NCBI RefSeq assembly: GCF_009856625.1
Contig: NZ_CP047241.1
Location: 3,534,001-3,598,000 of the forward strand
Direction of reading: 5' to 3'
DNA length: 64,000 nt
DNA from: Aquitalea denitrificans
GTDB taxonomy: Bacteria; Pseudomonadota; Gammaproteobacteria; Burkholderiales; Chromobacteriaceae
Positions 8,192-15,864 of the stretch are shown here, one piece after another. The notes under the pieces were generated by a model. That model saw only the letters and a list, made by a program, of their open reading frames with translations. It was not told the DNA's origin and searched no databases. The stretch's first letter is position 1. Every line of letters starts with the position of its first letter. The translations under genes were made by a program, and so were the position numbers.

Positions 8192-9523
8192 TCAGCCCGT
8201 CACCCCCTTGCCCAGACTGCCGCGCAGGCCAAACAGCAGCAGCACGACAATCAGCAAGGACGGCAGGGCCACCAACTGGAACAGCGCAACCTGCGTCCAG
8301 TTCAGTGCAATCAGCTGGCCGCCCACCATCGGCCCGAGTACCGAGCCGATACGCCCTATGCCCAGACTCCAGCCCACGCCGGTAGTACGCAGCGTCGTGG
8401 GATAGAAACTGGCTGCCATGGCATTGATGGCAGGCTGACCGCCAACAACGGCAAACCCCACCAGAAACACCAGGGCAAACAGCCAGCCGGCGCTGGAAAC
8501 GCTGTGACCGATCAGCGCAATCAGTACCGTGGCCAGCATGAAGCAGGGAAGCAGAATCCGGCGAAATCCGGCACGATCAATCAGCCAGCCCATCAGGATG
8601 GTGCCCAGCGTGCCTCCCAGCTGCAGCACGGCACCGACCAGCACCGCACGCTCCAGGCTCATACCCGCCAGGCGCGCCAAAGTGGGTAGCCAGTTGGACA
8701 GAAAATACAGGGCAATCATGTTGAGAAAACAGACCAGCCACAGCAGCAAGGTGCCGGACCGGCGACCATCCTGAAACAGGGCAAGCAGCGGCATGCTGCC
8801 TGTTGGCCGCTCAGCCAGTTGCAATAGCCCATTGGGCGGCAGCGGCGCCGACAACACACGCTGCAACAGGACCCGGGCCTGTTCTGGCTGTTGGCGAACC
8901 AGCAGCTGGTAGTGGATGGACTCCGGCAGATATCGCCACATCAGCAGTGCGATGAGAATGGGCAGGATTCCACCCAGCACAAACACCGACTGCCAGCCAA
9001 AGCGTGGAATCAGTAGCGCCGCCACCAGCCCGCCACTCATGGCCCCCAGCGTAAAGCCGCATGAAATCAGCATCATGGTGGAAACCCGCTTGCGCCGCGG
9101 GCTGTATTCGCCACATAGCGCCATGGCATTGGGCATGATAGCCCCCAGCCCCAGGCCCGTGATGAAGCGGATCAGCATCAATTGCTGCAGTGTGGTGACC
9201 AGCGCGGTCAGCAGCATGCACATGCCAAAGAACAGCGTGGAAACAATCAATACCGGCCTGCGGCCATAGCGATCCGCCAACATGCTGAACAGCAGCGAAC
9301 CCAGCAACAGCCCCAGCAGGCCAGAGGAAAACACCGGCCCCAGTGCTGATTTGTCCACGGCCCATGTCTGCAACAAAGCAGGGGCGACATAAGCCATGGC
9401 TTGCACATCAAAACCATCCAGCACCATGCAGATGCCGCAGAGGATGAAAATCAGCCACTGGTATCTGCCAATCGGACTGGCATCAATCAGTGCGGCCACA
9501 TCCACTTTTATCGTCTCACTCAC
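8192..9523 (-). CDS. MFS aromatic acid:H+ symporter (AAHS family)
   Basis: A 443-residue major facilitator protein with twelve predicted membrane segments. The first helix carries DGFDVQAMAYVAP, the signature acidic motif of aromatic acid:H+ symporters such as PcaK and BenK, and the loop between helices 2 and 3 carries ADRYGRRPVL, the MFS motif A. The GTG at 9523 is the best start: CAGGAG sits eight bases upstream, and longer in-frame starts lack one. It is followed by the FAA hydrolase gene and preceded by the VOC gene, so it likely imports the aromatic acid that the neighbouring enzymes act on. Family is confident, substrate inferred. Confidence 0.9.
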   Translation of the reverse strand: MSETIKVDVAALIDASPIGRYQWLIFILCGICMVLDGFDVQAMAYVAPALLQTWAVDKSALGPVFSSGLLGLLLGSLLFSMLADRYGRRPVLIVSTLFFGMCMLLTALVTTLQQLMLIRFITGLGLGAIMPNAMALCGEYSPRRKRVSTMMLISCGFTLGAMSGGLVAALLIPRFGWQSVFVLGGILPILIALLMWRYLPESIHYQLLVRQQPEQARVLLQRVLSAPLPPNGLLQLAERPTGSMPLLALFQDGRRSGTLLLWLVCFLNMIALYFLSNWLPTLARLAGMSLERAVLVGAVLQLGGTLGTILMGWLIDRAGFRRILLPCFMLATVLIALIGHSVSSAGWLFALVFLVGFAVVGGQPAINAMAASFYPTTLRTTGVGWSLGIGRIGSVLGPMVGGQLIALNWTQVALFQLVALPSLLIVVLLLFGLRGSLGKGVTG

Positions 9524-9601
9524 GGCGTCTTGCTCCTGATTGTCTTTATGGACACTACCGGCCATGCCAACCAATGGTCTCTGTCTACGGCCCATCCCCG
9601 C

Positions 9602-10156
9602 TCATTCCGCTTGGGCAGACCGGGAGTTCGTCGTATCGTGCATCCAGCGGGCATGATGCGGAGCACGTTTGGTTTGCGACCATTCCTCCAGCATGTCCCA
9701 CTTCACTGCATCCAGCCTGGCCTGCATCTCTTCCGTGGCGGTATTGGCCGCCAACTCCAGCCGATGGCCGCTGGGGTCCTGAAAATAAATAGACTGGAAC
9801 AAGGTATGGTTGGTCGGTCCGACCACTTCAATCCCGTCTGCCTCCAGCCGTGCTTTCACGCTCAGCAGCACGGCAACGGATGCCACTTCCAATGCCAGGT
9901 GCTGGGTCCATGCCGGCGTGTTAGGGTCTCGTCCCATTTCCGGCCAGGTAGGCAGTTCGAAAAACGCCAGGACATTGCCATTGCCGGCGTCCAGAAACAC
10001 ATGCATGTATGGATCGGCGGCACCGGTGGAGGGCACCTGGTCTTCGGCAATCGCCAGAATGAATTGCATGTCCAGATACTTCTGATACCAGAGCACGGTC
10101 TGTCTGGCATCCTTGCAGCGATACGCAACATGGTGGATTTTCTTGATCAATTGCAT
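9602..10156 (-). CDS. VOC family protein (glyoxalase/extradiol dioxygenase fold)
   Basis: A 184-residue vicinal-oxygen-chelate protein. Expected metal ligands are visible: His in IHHVAYRCKD near the start, His in HLALEV in the middle and Glu in DPSGHRLELA near residue 155, the usual His/His/Glu pattern. Start at 10156 has GGGAGA upstream; a longer frame to 10186 exists but has no ribosome site. It is the first gene of the small catabolic set with the AAHS permease and FAA hydrolase, directly divergent from the LysR regulator. It could be a ring-cleavage dioxygenase or an isomerase; the sequence does not decide. Confidence 0.85.
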   Translation of the reverse strand: MQLIKKIHHVAYRCKDARQTVLWYQKYLDMQFILAIAEDQVPSTGAADPYMHVFLDAGNGNVLAFFELPTWPEMGRDPNTPAWTQHLALEVASVAVLLSVKARLEADGIEVVGPTNHTLFQSIYFQDPSGHRLELAANTATEEMQARLDAVKWDMLEEWSQTKRAPHHARWMHDTTNSRSAQAE

Positions 10157-10248
10157 GCAGCTGTCTCCCGGTTTTTGAGCGGCCATCCACGACGGGCGCA
10201 GCCAATCTGCGCGGTGGGTGTAAACATTTAAAAATGGCTCGAACTATT

Positions 10249-10283
10249 AATCCAACCGTTTTTCATGATTGATTAATTGGATT
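10249..10283. promoter_or_regulatory. Candidate LysR operator in divergent intergenic region
   Basis: An inverted repeat AATCCAA (10249-10255) and TTGGATT (10277-10283) lies immediately before the LysR-family start, in an AT-rich 132-base gap between the VOC gene and the regulator. Its position suits autoregulation and control of the divergent catabolic genes. The 21-base spacing is longer than a single LysR half-site pair, so this is tentative. Confidence 0.35.
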
Positions 10284-10288
10284 TTCTT

Positions 10289-11188
10289 ATGAATATCACG
10301 CTGCGCCAGCTGCGAGCTTTTGTCGCCCTGGCACGTACTGGCAGCTTCACGCTGGCCGCCGAAAGCCTGTATATCACCCAGTCAGCCTTGTCTGGCCTGA
10401 TGCGCGAGCTGGAGAACAATATGGGCATCCGCCTGGTTGACCGCAGCACGCGCCGGGTACAATTGACGGAAATAGGAAGAGAGTTCTATCCGGTTGTTGA
10501 GAAAATACTTTCCGACCTGGATCACGTGCTATCTGACGTATCTGAAAAAAAATCACTGCAAAATGGTTTTGTCAGAGTTGCAGCACCACAACTGATGGCC
10601 TCGACTCTGCTGCCGGAGCTGATTGCCGCCTATAACGCGGCATTTCCAGCCGTGCGCGTGAAGCTGGTTGATGCGGTTGTGGAAAGTATTGTGTCCAAGG
10701 TGTTCTCGGGCGAAGTCGATCTGGGGATCGGACCTGAACGTGAGCCAAATTCGGATATCGCCACCCAAACGCTGTTTTCCGGTCGTTTCATGGCGGTATT
10801 CCCGGCGGGGCATCCGCTTGGCAATCAGGCAGAAGTGAGCTGGGAGCAGTTATTGGCCCATCCCTTCATTTCCCTGCAAGGCCAGTTTACCGAACGCCTG
10901 AGGCAGGATTTGCACGATGCCGGGGCAGCAATGCGCATTGCGCCCAGCAATGAGGTCGCGTTCATGTCCACCGCACTGGCCATGGTCAACGCGGGTCTGG
11001 GGGTAACGGCCTGCATCAGCTATGCCACATCACTGGTAACGCTGTACCGTCTGGAAATGCGCCCATTGGTCGACCCGGTCTTGCACCGCGATTTTTACTG
11101 CTTTACTCAGCACAGCCGTTCACTCAGCCCCGCGGCACAGAGTTTCAAAACCTTTTCCAGCCGCTACCTGGCCACCATTGCCACATGA
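10289..11188 (+). CDS. LysR family transcriptional regulator
   Basis: A 299-residue LysR-type regulator. Residues 1-60 form the winged helix (MNITLRQLRAFVALARTG; TLAAESLYITQSALSGLMREL), followed by the linker helix and a periplasmic-binding-like effector domain. ATG at 10289 gives the canonical N-terminus; a TTG four codons upstream is unlikely. It is divergent from the VOC, AAHS and FAA hydrolase genes and is almost certainly their regulator, with an aromatic acid or its breakdown product as inducer (inference). Confidence 0.92.
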   Translation: MNITLRQLRAFVALARTGSFTLAAESLYITQSALSGLMRELENNMGIRLVDRSTRRVQLTEIGREFYPVVEKILSDLDHVLSDVSEKKSLQNGFVRVAAPQLMASTLLPELIAAYNAAFPAVRVKLVDAVVESIVSKVFSGEVDLGIGPEREPNSDIATQTLFSGRFMAVFPAGHPLGNQAEVSWEQLLAHPFISLQGQFTERLRQDLHDAGAAMRIAPSNEVAFMSTALAMVNAGLGVTACISYATSLVTLYRLEMRPLVDPVLHRDFYCFTQHSRSLSPAAQSFKTFSSRYLATIAT

Positions 11189-11485
11189 TGCAGCCGCTGC
11201 CGGAATCTGGCTGTTGGCAGTAGCAAACAGCGGCTTCGATCCGGCACTACCTGCGGCTTTGCCCGCGCCAGCGCGCTTACAGCAATAGTCTATTTGCATT
11301 ATTGTGGCCGCGCGGCACTGCTCATAACATCTAGCCCATCACCAGAGCGGTGGATCAGGGTAGTCACCCCCCTTCAGTCCATTGCATCCGCCCCCAGCAT
11401 TGCCCGGCAGGTATTGCCGCGGCCAAACACGGCACAGACCGGTTGCATGGGTCGGCAAATTCACTCCAGGCATGGGACCGCAGAG
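11189..11485. other. Intergenic region, no gene seen
   Basis: This 297-base gap between the LysR gene and the SulP-like gene has no convincing gene. A weak stem AGCCGCTG/CAGCGGCT occurs just after the LysR stop and might contribute to termination, but no T-run follows. The open frame that extends the SulP gene upstream to 11294 has no family similarity there. Confidence 0.4.
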
Positions 11486-13135
11486 ATGAAAAGCTTTCAC
11501 AGCATTGCCGCCGGTCTGATTACGGCCAGCATTGCCATTTCCGTCAACGCCGCATTTTCCGACCTGCTCAGCACGGCCCTGCACACCGTGGCGGCACGGG
11601 CCTTGCTGTTTTCGCTGATGATGGCCGCATGCTGCCTTGCCATGCTGCTGGTTGCCGGCAACAGCCGGCTTAAGCTGGCCATTCCCGGCCTGGATGAGCC
11701 GGCCATGGTGATTCTCGCCGCGCTGGCCACCACGAGCACCCTGCATCTTGCCAGCTTGCATGTTTCACCCGAGCAACTGCTCAGCACGCTGCTGATCACC
11801 AATGCCCTGACCGCCCTGCTGGCTGCGGCGGTGTTCCTGCTGGCCGCACGCTTTCGCGCCGGCCAACTGGCACGCTGCCTGCCCTTTCCGGTGCTGGCAG
11901 CCTTCATGGCCAGCAGCGGGCTGTTGCTGGTGGTGTTCGGTCTGAGCATCTCCGCCTCGCACAGCCTGTCCATCAGCCAGCTGGCCAGCTGGCATCTGTC
12001 TGGTCTGGAGATCACACAACTGGGCTGGGGCCTGGCCTTTGGTCTGCTGCTGTTGCTGTGCATGCGCAAGGTGGACCACCCGGCCATGCTTACCGCCCTG
12101 CTGTCACTCGCCTGCCTGTTGAGCCCGTCTTCCCCAGCCCTGTCGACGGGTAGCAACCTGCCAACGCTGCAGCTCGTTGCACCGGTCTGGTCGGAAATAC
12201 TGGCAGCACTCCCCACCATGGCTGCCGCCGCCATCATGGCCATGCTTGGCAGTACCAGCAACATCATGGCACTGGATCAGGCCCAACATGCCGGAGCCGA
12301 CCTTAACCACGAACTGCGCATGAACGGCATCGCCTGCCTGGGTTCTGCACTGTGTGCCGGTCCACCAGTCAGCGTAATGCTGTCTGACAGCCTGCTGGCC
12401 GGCAGCATGGGGGCGCAGCGCTGGCCACTGGCCATCAGCTTTATTGCCTGTGGCATGGTTGCCATCTGGCAGCAGCAATTGATGCTCAGCCTGATCCAGC
12501 CCTTCGTGCTGGGCGGCGTGCTGGTTTATTTCGGGCTGGAACTGCTCAGCCAGTGGCTGCGCCGCTGGTCCGCCCTGGCCAGCGCCGAGCGCGGCATTCT
12601 GCTGGGCACCATGCTGACCTTCCTACTGGTGAATGTGGTGGCCGGCATTGCGGTGGGACTGGTGTTGTCGGCCCTGTTGTTTTGCTATCGCGCCAGCCAG
12701 GAAAACCTGCTGCGCACCATTGCCGTGCTGCCGGGCAATCCGCTTAGGGCGGAACAGGGTTTGCTGAAAGTGGAACTGACCGGCCAGCTGTATTTTGGCT
12801 CAGCCAGCCGTCTGCACGACCAATTGCAGGTGGAAATACGCCAGCATCTTCCCCGTGGAGGCAGCGTTCAGCTGTGCCTGCGTCATGCCAGTCTGGACAG
12901 CTCCGCCATGCAAGCGCTGCATCGTCTGCGCCTGTGGTGCGAACAACAGGGCTATCCGCTGCAGCTGGCCTGCCACGAGGCCACCATGGCCAGCCAGTTA
13001 CGCCGCTGGGGCATGACAGTGCAGGATGAAGCCCCCAGGCTTGCTCCTTCCCATCCGGAAGGCACACACCATAGAGCCAGGGCAGCCACTACGTCGCCAC
13101 GCTTCCTGCACCTGCTCCAAACTGGACGCGACTAA
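11486..13135 (+). CDS. SulP-like permease with C-terminal STAS domain
   Basis: A 549-residue protein with ten or more hydrophobic segments (residues 1-410), then a STAS-like cytoplasmic domain (about 430-520) containing LDSSAMQALHRLRL, the DSS-type loop of STAS domains. The middle segment with LGSTSNIMALDQAQHAGADL and ELRMNGIACLGSALC resembles SulP-related permeases rather than classical sulfate SulP proteins. Start at 11486 was chosen because the hydrophobic domain begins there. The sequence supports an anion permease of the SLC26/SulP superfamily; the substrate is not known. The last 30 residues are low-complexity and basic. Confidence 0.8.
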   Translation: MKSFHSIAAGLITASIAISVNAAFSDLLSTALHTVAARALLFSLMMAACCLAMLLVAGNSRLKLAIPGLDEPAMVILAALATTSTLHLASLHVSPEQLLSTLLITNALTALLAAAVFLLAARFRAGQLARCLPFPVLAAFMASSGLLLVVFGLSISASHSLSISQLASWHLSGLEITQLGWGLAFGLLLLLCMRKVDHPAMLTALLSLACLLSPSSPALSTGSNLPTLQLVAPVWSEILAALPTMAAAAIMAMLGSTSNIMALDQAQHAGADLNHELRMNGIACLGSALCAGPPVSVMLSDSLLAGSMGAQRWPLAISFIACGMVAIWQQQLMLSLIQPFVLGGVLVYFGLELLSQWLRRWSALASAERGILLGTMLTFLLVNVVAGIAVGLVLSALLFCYRASQENLLRTIAVLPGNPLRAEQGLLKVELTGQLYFGSASRLHDQLQVEIRQHLPRGGSVQLCLRHASLDSSAMQALHRLRLWCEQQGYPLQLACHEATMASQLRRWGMTVQDEAPRLAPSHPEGTHHRARAATTSPRFLHLLQTGRD

Positions 13136-13418
13136 GCCGTCAGGCACGGCACTGTACTAGCGCTGCCGTGTAAAAACCGGTAAGCACTGCTGCCCTATCC
13201 CTCCATACCAGCCGGCTGCTGCCCGGGCTGCCAGCACCGTTGCGCAGCCCGGTTTGCAGCCTGTCTGCTAAAGCATGCTAAAATTCGCGCTTTACAAACG
13301 CGGGCTGCCCGGTAATATTTTGGCTTCGCCAAACTTGGGCAAGCGGCTGCCAAGCCTTGTCAGCCATCGCCATGCTTGCAAACGACACTACCCCGCTTAG
13401 CCCCCCGAAGATGCACTC
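13136..13418. other. Intergenic region with a stem-loop and candidate promoter
   Basis: This gap of 283 bases separates the SulP-like gene from the AsmA gene. It holds a stem CACGGCA/TGCCGTG (13145-13170), without a T-run, just after the SulP stop, and a candidate -10 further on. No gene is seen. Confidence 0.4.
13254..13284 (+). promoter_or_regulatory. Candidate promoter for the asmA-like gene
   Basis: TAAAAT at 13279-13284 is a good -10; TTGCAG at 13254-13259 is a possible -35 with a long 19-base spacer. It lies 135 bases before the AsmA-family start. Tentative. Confidence 0.35.
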
Positions 13419-15569
13419 ATGAAATGGAACTCCGGCCGGCTATGGCTTCGAATCTCGGTCTACGGCACCACCTCGCTGTTTGCGCTGTTCATCCTTATCC
13501 AGGCACTGATATTCTGGCAATTTGATGAATCGGCAGTCCGCAAAACACTCACCAGCGCCCTGAATGACACCCAGCGTCAGCTTGTGGTTGAAGGCAAGAT
13601 CACCCCGACACTGTTTCCCTCGCCAGGCTTGAGCATCCACCAGCTAAGCATCAGCGAGCCTGGCAGCAAACAGCCGTTTGCCCGGATAGAGCAGCTGGAT
13701 GTCTACCTGTCCTGGCTGCCTCTGCTTACCGGCAACCGAGAGATCAAGGCGCTGGAGCTGCATGGCGTCACCGCCAGCATCACCCGTGCGGCCGATGGTC
13801 GGCTTTCCATCATGGACCTGTTCCAGCGCCGCATTCCCGGCACCATCAGCATGAAGCTGGACCGGCTGGTCATCCGTGAAGGCACCCTGCTGTACAGCGA
13901 CAAGATGAACGGCAGCGAACAGAAGCTGGACACCATCAGTCTGGATGCCGATGATCTGCGCAGTGGTGCCAGCCTGAGTGCGGCGGCCATTCTCAGTAAT
14001 GGCAAGCGCCCCATCCGCCTGGCCATCAGCACGCCGCTAACCATTCAGGATGACCAGGTCAGCTTGGAAAAGCTGGACGCCGTAGCCCTATCCGAATTAC
14101 CCGGGCTGGGGGAAAGCAAATTTACCGCCACCGGCCAGTACAAGCTGAACTTCGCTACCTTGCAAACCTCCGGCAAGGACCTGAGCTTCAGCTTTAGCAG
14201 CGAACGTCCCAGCAGCCAGCTGGAGCTGAAAGTTCCGGAACTCAATGCCAGCTTCAACGAAGTCACCATGCCCTCCGGCCATCTGAGCGGCAAGCTCAGT
14301 TACGCCCACAGCCAATACCAGCTGGATGCCGGGCTGGACAACCTCAAGCTGACCGAAGGCGGACTGGCCGCCGACAAGGTGAAGGGCGATTTCAACTGGC
14401 AGGCTGGCGATACCCGGCTCAATTTCAGACTGGATGCACCACTGGCGCTGATGGGCATGAAGCAGCTGCGCATGCAGCCCTTGAACATGACGGCCACGCT
14501 CACCACCCCGCTGCTGCCACGCGGCAAGCTGTTCTCCACCATGGAAGGCGCGCTGGATGGTGATCTGGACGAACCACGGCTGAACCTGCGGGTAGCCGGC
14601 AAGCTGGATGGTTCCGACCTGTCGGTCACCGTCAGCCAGTTCGGCCTGATGAAGCCGCGTCATGAAGTAACGCTGTCGGTGGGCAAGCTCGACCTGAACC
14701 GCTATCTGCCGGAAACCAAGGGCGATCCGGTAGCCATTTTCCAGGACAGCAAGCCGATTCCACTGGACTGGCTGGACTATTTCGACCTCACTGGCAAGGT
14801 GGCCGTGGGCGAGCTGGCCATGGGCCGCTTTCGCATGAACAACCTCAACGCCAGCGTGCGCATCAATCCGCGCGAACTGGAGCTGGACCAGATGTCGGCT
14901 GACATCTACCAGGGCCGCCTGCAGGGCGACATGCTGCTGGCCCGCCGCGACACGCCACACCTTGAGGTAAAACAGACGCTGAAGGATATGAACATCCGCC
15001 CGCTGCTGGTGGATCTGTTCAACTTCAGCCGACTGGATGGCAAGGGCAGCGGCCATATCGACATCAATGCCGATGGCAAATCCTTCCTTGAACTGCGCAA
15101 CACCCTGACCGGCAATGTGGAAACCAGCCTCAACAAGGGCGCGCTGTCAGGTATCGACCTGGTCGCTGCGCTGAAAAATCTGCCGGCAGAACTCAAGGAA
15201 TGGAATACCCAGGCCCAGGCTGACCAGAAAACCACCTTCTCCACCCTGTCCACCAGCTTCCGCCTGGACAAGGGCGTGGCCCGTAGCCAAAACATGCAGC
15301 TGGCCTCACAGCTGGTCAATGTAAAGGGTTCGGGCAAGGTAGACCTGATCCAGAACATCGTCGACTACACCATGGATGTGCAGGCCAACCCGCAGGAATT
15401 CAGCCGCTTCAAGGGCGTAAATGTGCCGTTGAAAATTACCGGGCCGCTCAATGCCCCGGTGTATGCACTGGACTTCAACGCCATGGTCAAGGGCAAGAAA
15501 ACCGAAGGGGAAAAACAGCAGGCGCTGAAGCAGGAACTGAAAAAGCAGATCACCACCATTCTGCCCTGA
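13419..15569 (+). CDS. AsmA family protein
   Basis: A 716-residue protein with an N-terminal membrane anchor (about residues 10-33) and a long periplasmic part. The N-terminal AsmA domain is seen in motifs such as VVEGKITPTLFPSPGLSI and LPLLTGNREIKALELHGV; the C-terminal AsmA_2-like part contains the conserved LRNTLTGNVETSLNKGALSG. Repeated beta-strand patterns fit the RBG/bridge-like lipid-transfer fold shared by AsmA, TamB and YhdP, which are implicated in phospholipid movement to the outer membrane. It ends with a Lys-rich tail. It appears to be a single-gene unit, convergent with the antiporter gene and separated from it by an array of hairpins. Confidence 0.9.
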   Translation: MKWNSGRLWLRISVYGTTSLFALFILIQALIFWQFDESAVRKTLTSALNDTQRQLVVEGKITPTLFPSPGLSIHQLSISEPGSKQPFARIEQLDVYLSWLPLLTGNREIKALELHGVTASITRAADGRLSIMDLFQRRIPGTISMKLDRLVIREGTLLYSDKMNGSEQKLDTISLDADDLRSGASLSAAAILSNGKRPIRLAISTPLTIQDDQVSLEKLDAVALSELPGLGESKFTATGQYKLNFATLQTSGKDLSFSFSSERPSSQLELKVPELNASFNEVTMPSGHLSGKLSYAHSQYQLDAGLDNLKLTEGGLAADKVKGDFNWQAGDTRLNFRLDAPLALMGMKQLRMQPLNMTATLTTPLLPRGKLFSTMEGALDGDLDEPRLNLRVAGKLDGSDLSVTVSQFGLMKPRHEVTLSVGKLDLNRYLPETKGDPVAIFQDSKPIPLDWLDYFDLTGKVAVGELAMGRFRMNNLNASVRINPRELELDQMSADIYQGRLQGDMLLARRDTPHLEVKQTLKDMNIRPLLVDLFNFSRLDGKGSGHIDINADGKSFLELRNTLTGNVETSLNKGALSGIDLVAALKNLPAELKEWNTQAQADQKTTFSTLSTSFRLDKGVARSQNMQLASQLVNVKGSGKVDLIQNIVDYTMDVQANPQEFSRFKGVNVPLKITGPLNAPVYALDFNAMVKGKKTEGEKQQALKQELKKQITTILP

Positions 15570-15591
15570 TCACCCCGCCCCTGCATGCAAA

Positions 15592-15614
15592 AGGCCGTGT
15601 CAATGACACGGCCT
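15592..15614. repeat. Perfect 10-bp hairpin 1 of intergenic array
   Basis: AGGCCGTGTC and GACACGGCCT pair perfectly around an AAT loop, 22 bases after the AsmA stop. No T-run follows, so it is not a standard terminator. Its CCGTGTC/GACACGG stem recurs in hairpin 5 at 15790-15808. Confidence 0.75.
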
Positions 15615-15650
15615 CAGGCTGCTGACAAAGTTATCTGGTTCGATTGCACT

Positions 15651-15767
15651 GGCCCCGGCAAAGCCGGGCCTTCCAGTTAACTTATCGATTCCGCAGCCTT
15701 CCCATCTATTCCCCTTCCCCCCGCCCTTGCCCTGCAAGGGAGCCTCGCTTTGCTTTCAGAAAGCGAG
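15651..15767. repeat. Hairpins 2-4 of intergenic array
   Basis: Three further inverted repeats: CCCGGC-AAA-GCCGGG within 15651-15670; CCCTTGC-CCT-GCAAGGG at 15724-15740; and CTCGCTTT/AAAGCGAG with an eight-base loop at 15744-15767. Together with hairpins 1 and 5 they fill the gap between the convergent asmA-like and kefB-like genes. Confidence 0.65.
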
Positions 15768-15789
15768 AGGGAGTTGTCTAAAATCCGGA

Positions 15790-15808
15790 GCCGTGTCCCT
15801 GACACGGC
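15790..15808. repeat. Perfect 8-bp hairpin 5, same stem as hairpin 1
   Basis: GCCGTGTC-CCT-GACACGGC is a perfect stem with a three-base loop. It shares the CCGTGTC/GACACGG stem with hairpin 1, about 190 bases away; only the loop differs (AAT versus CCT). It lies 57 bases past the end of the antiporter gene on that gene's strand. Confidence 0.75.
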
Positions 15809-15864
15809 CTTGTTCCTGGTGCGGGCAGCAAATCAGCTGGGCAATATGGTTGTGATGCGTAAGC

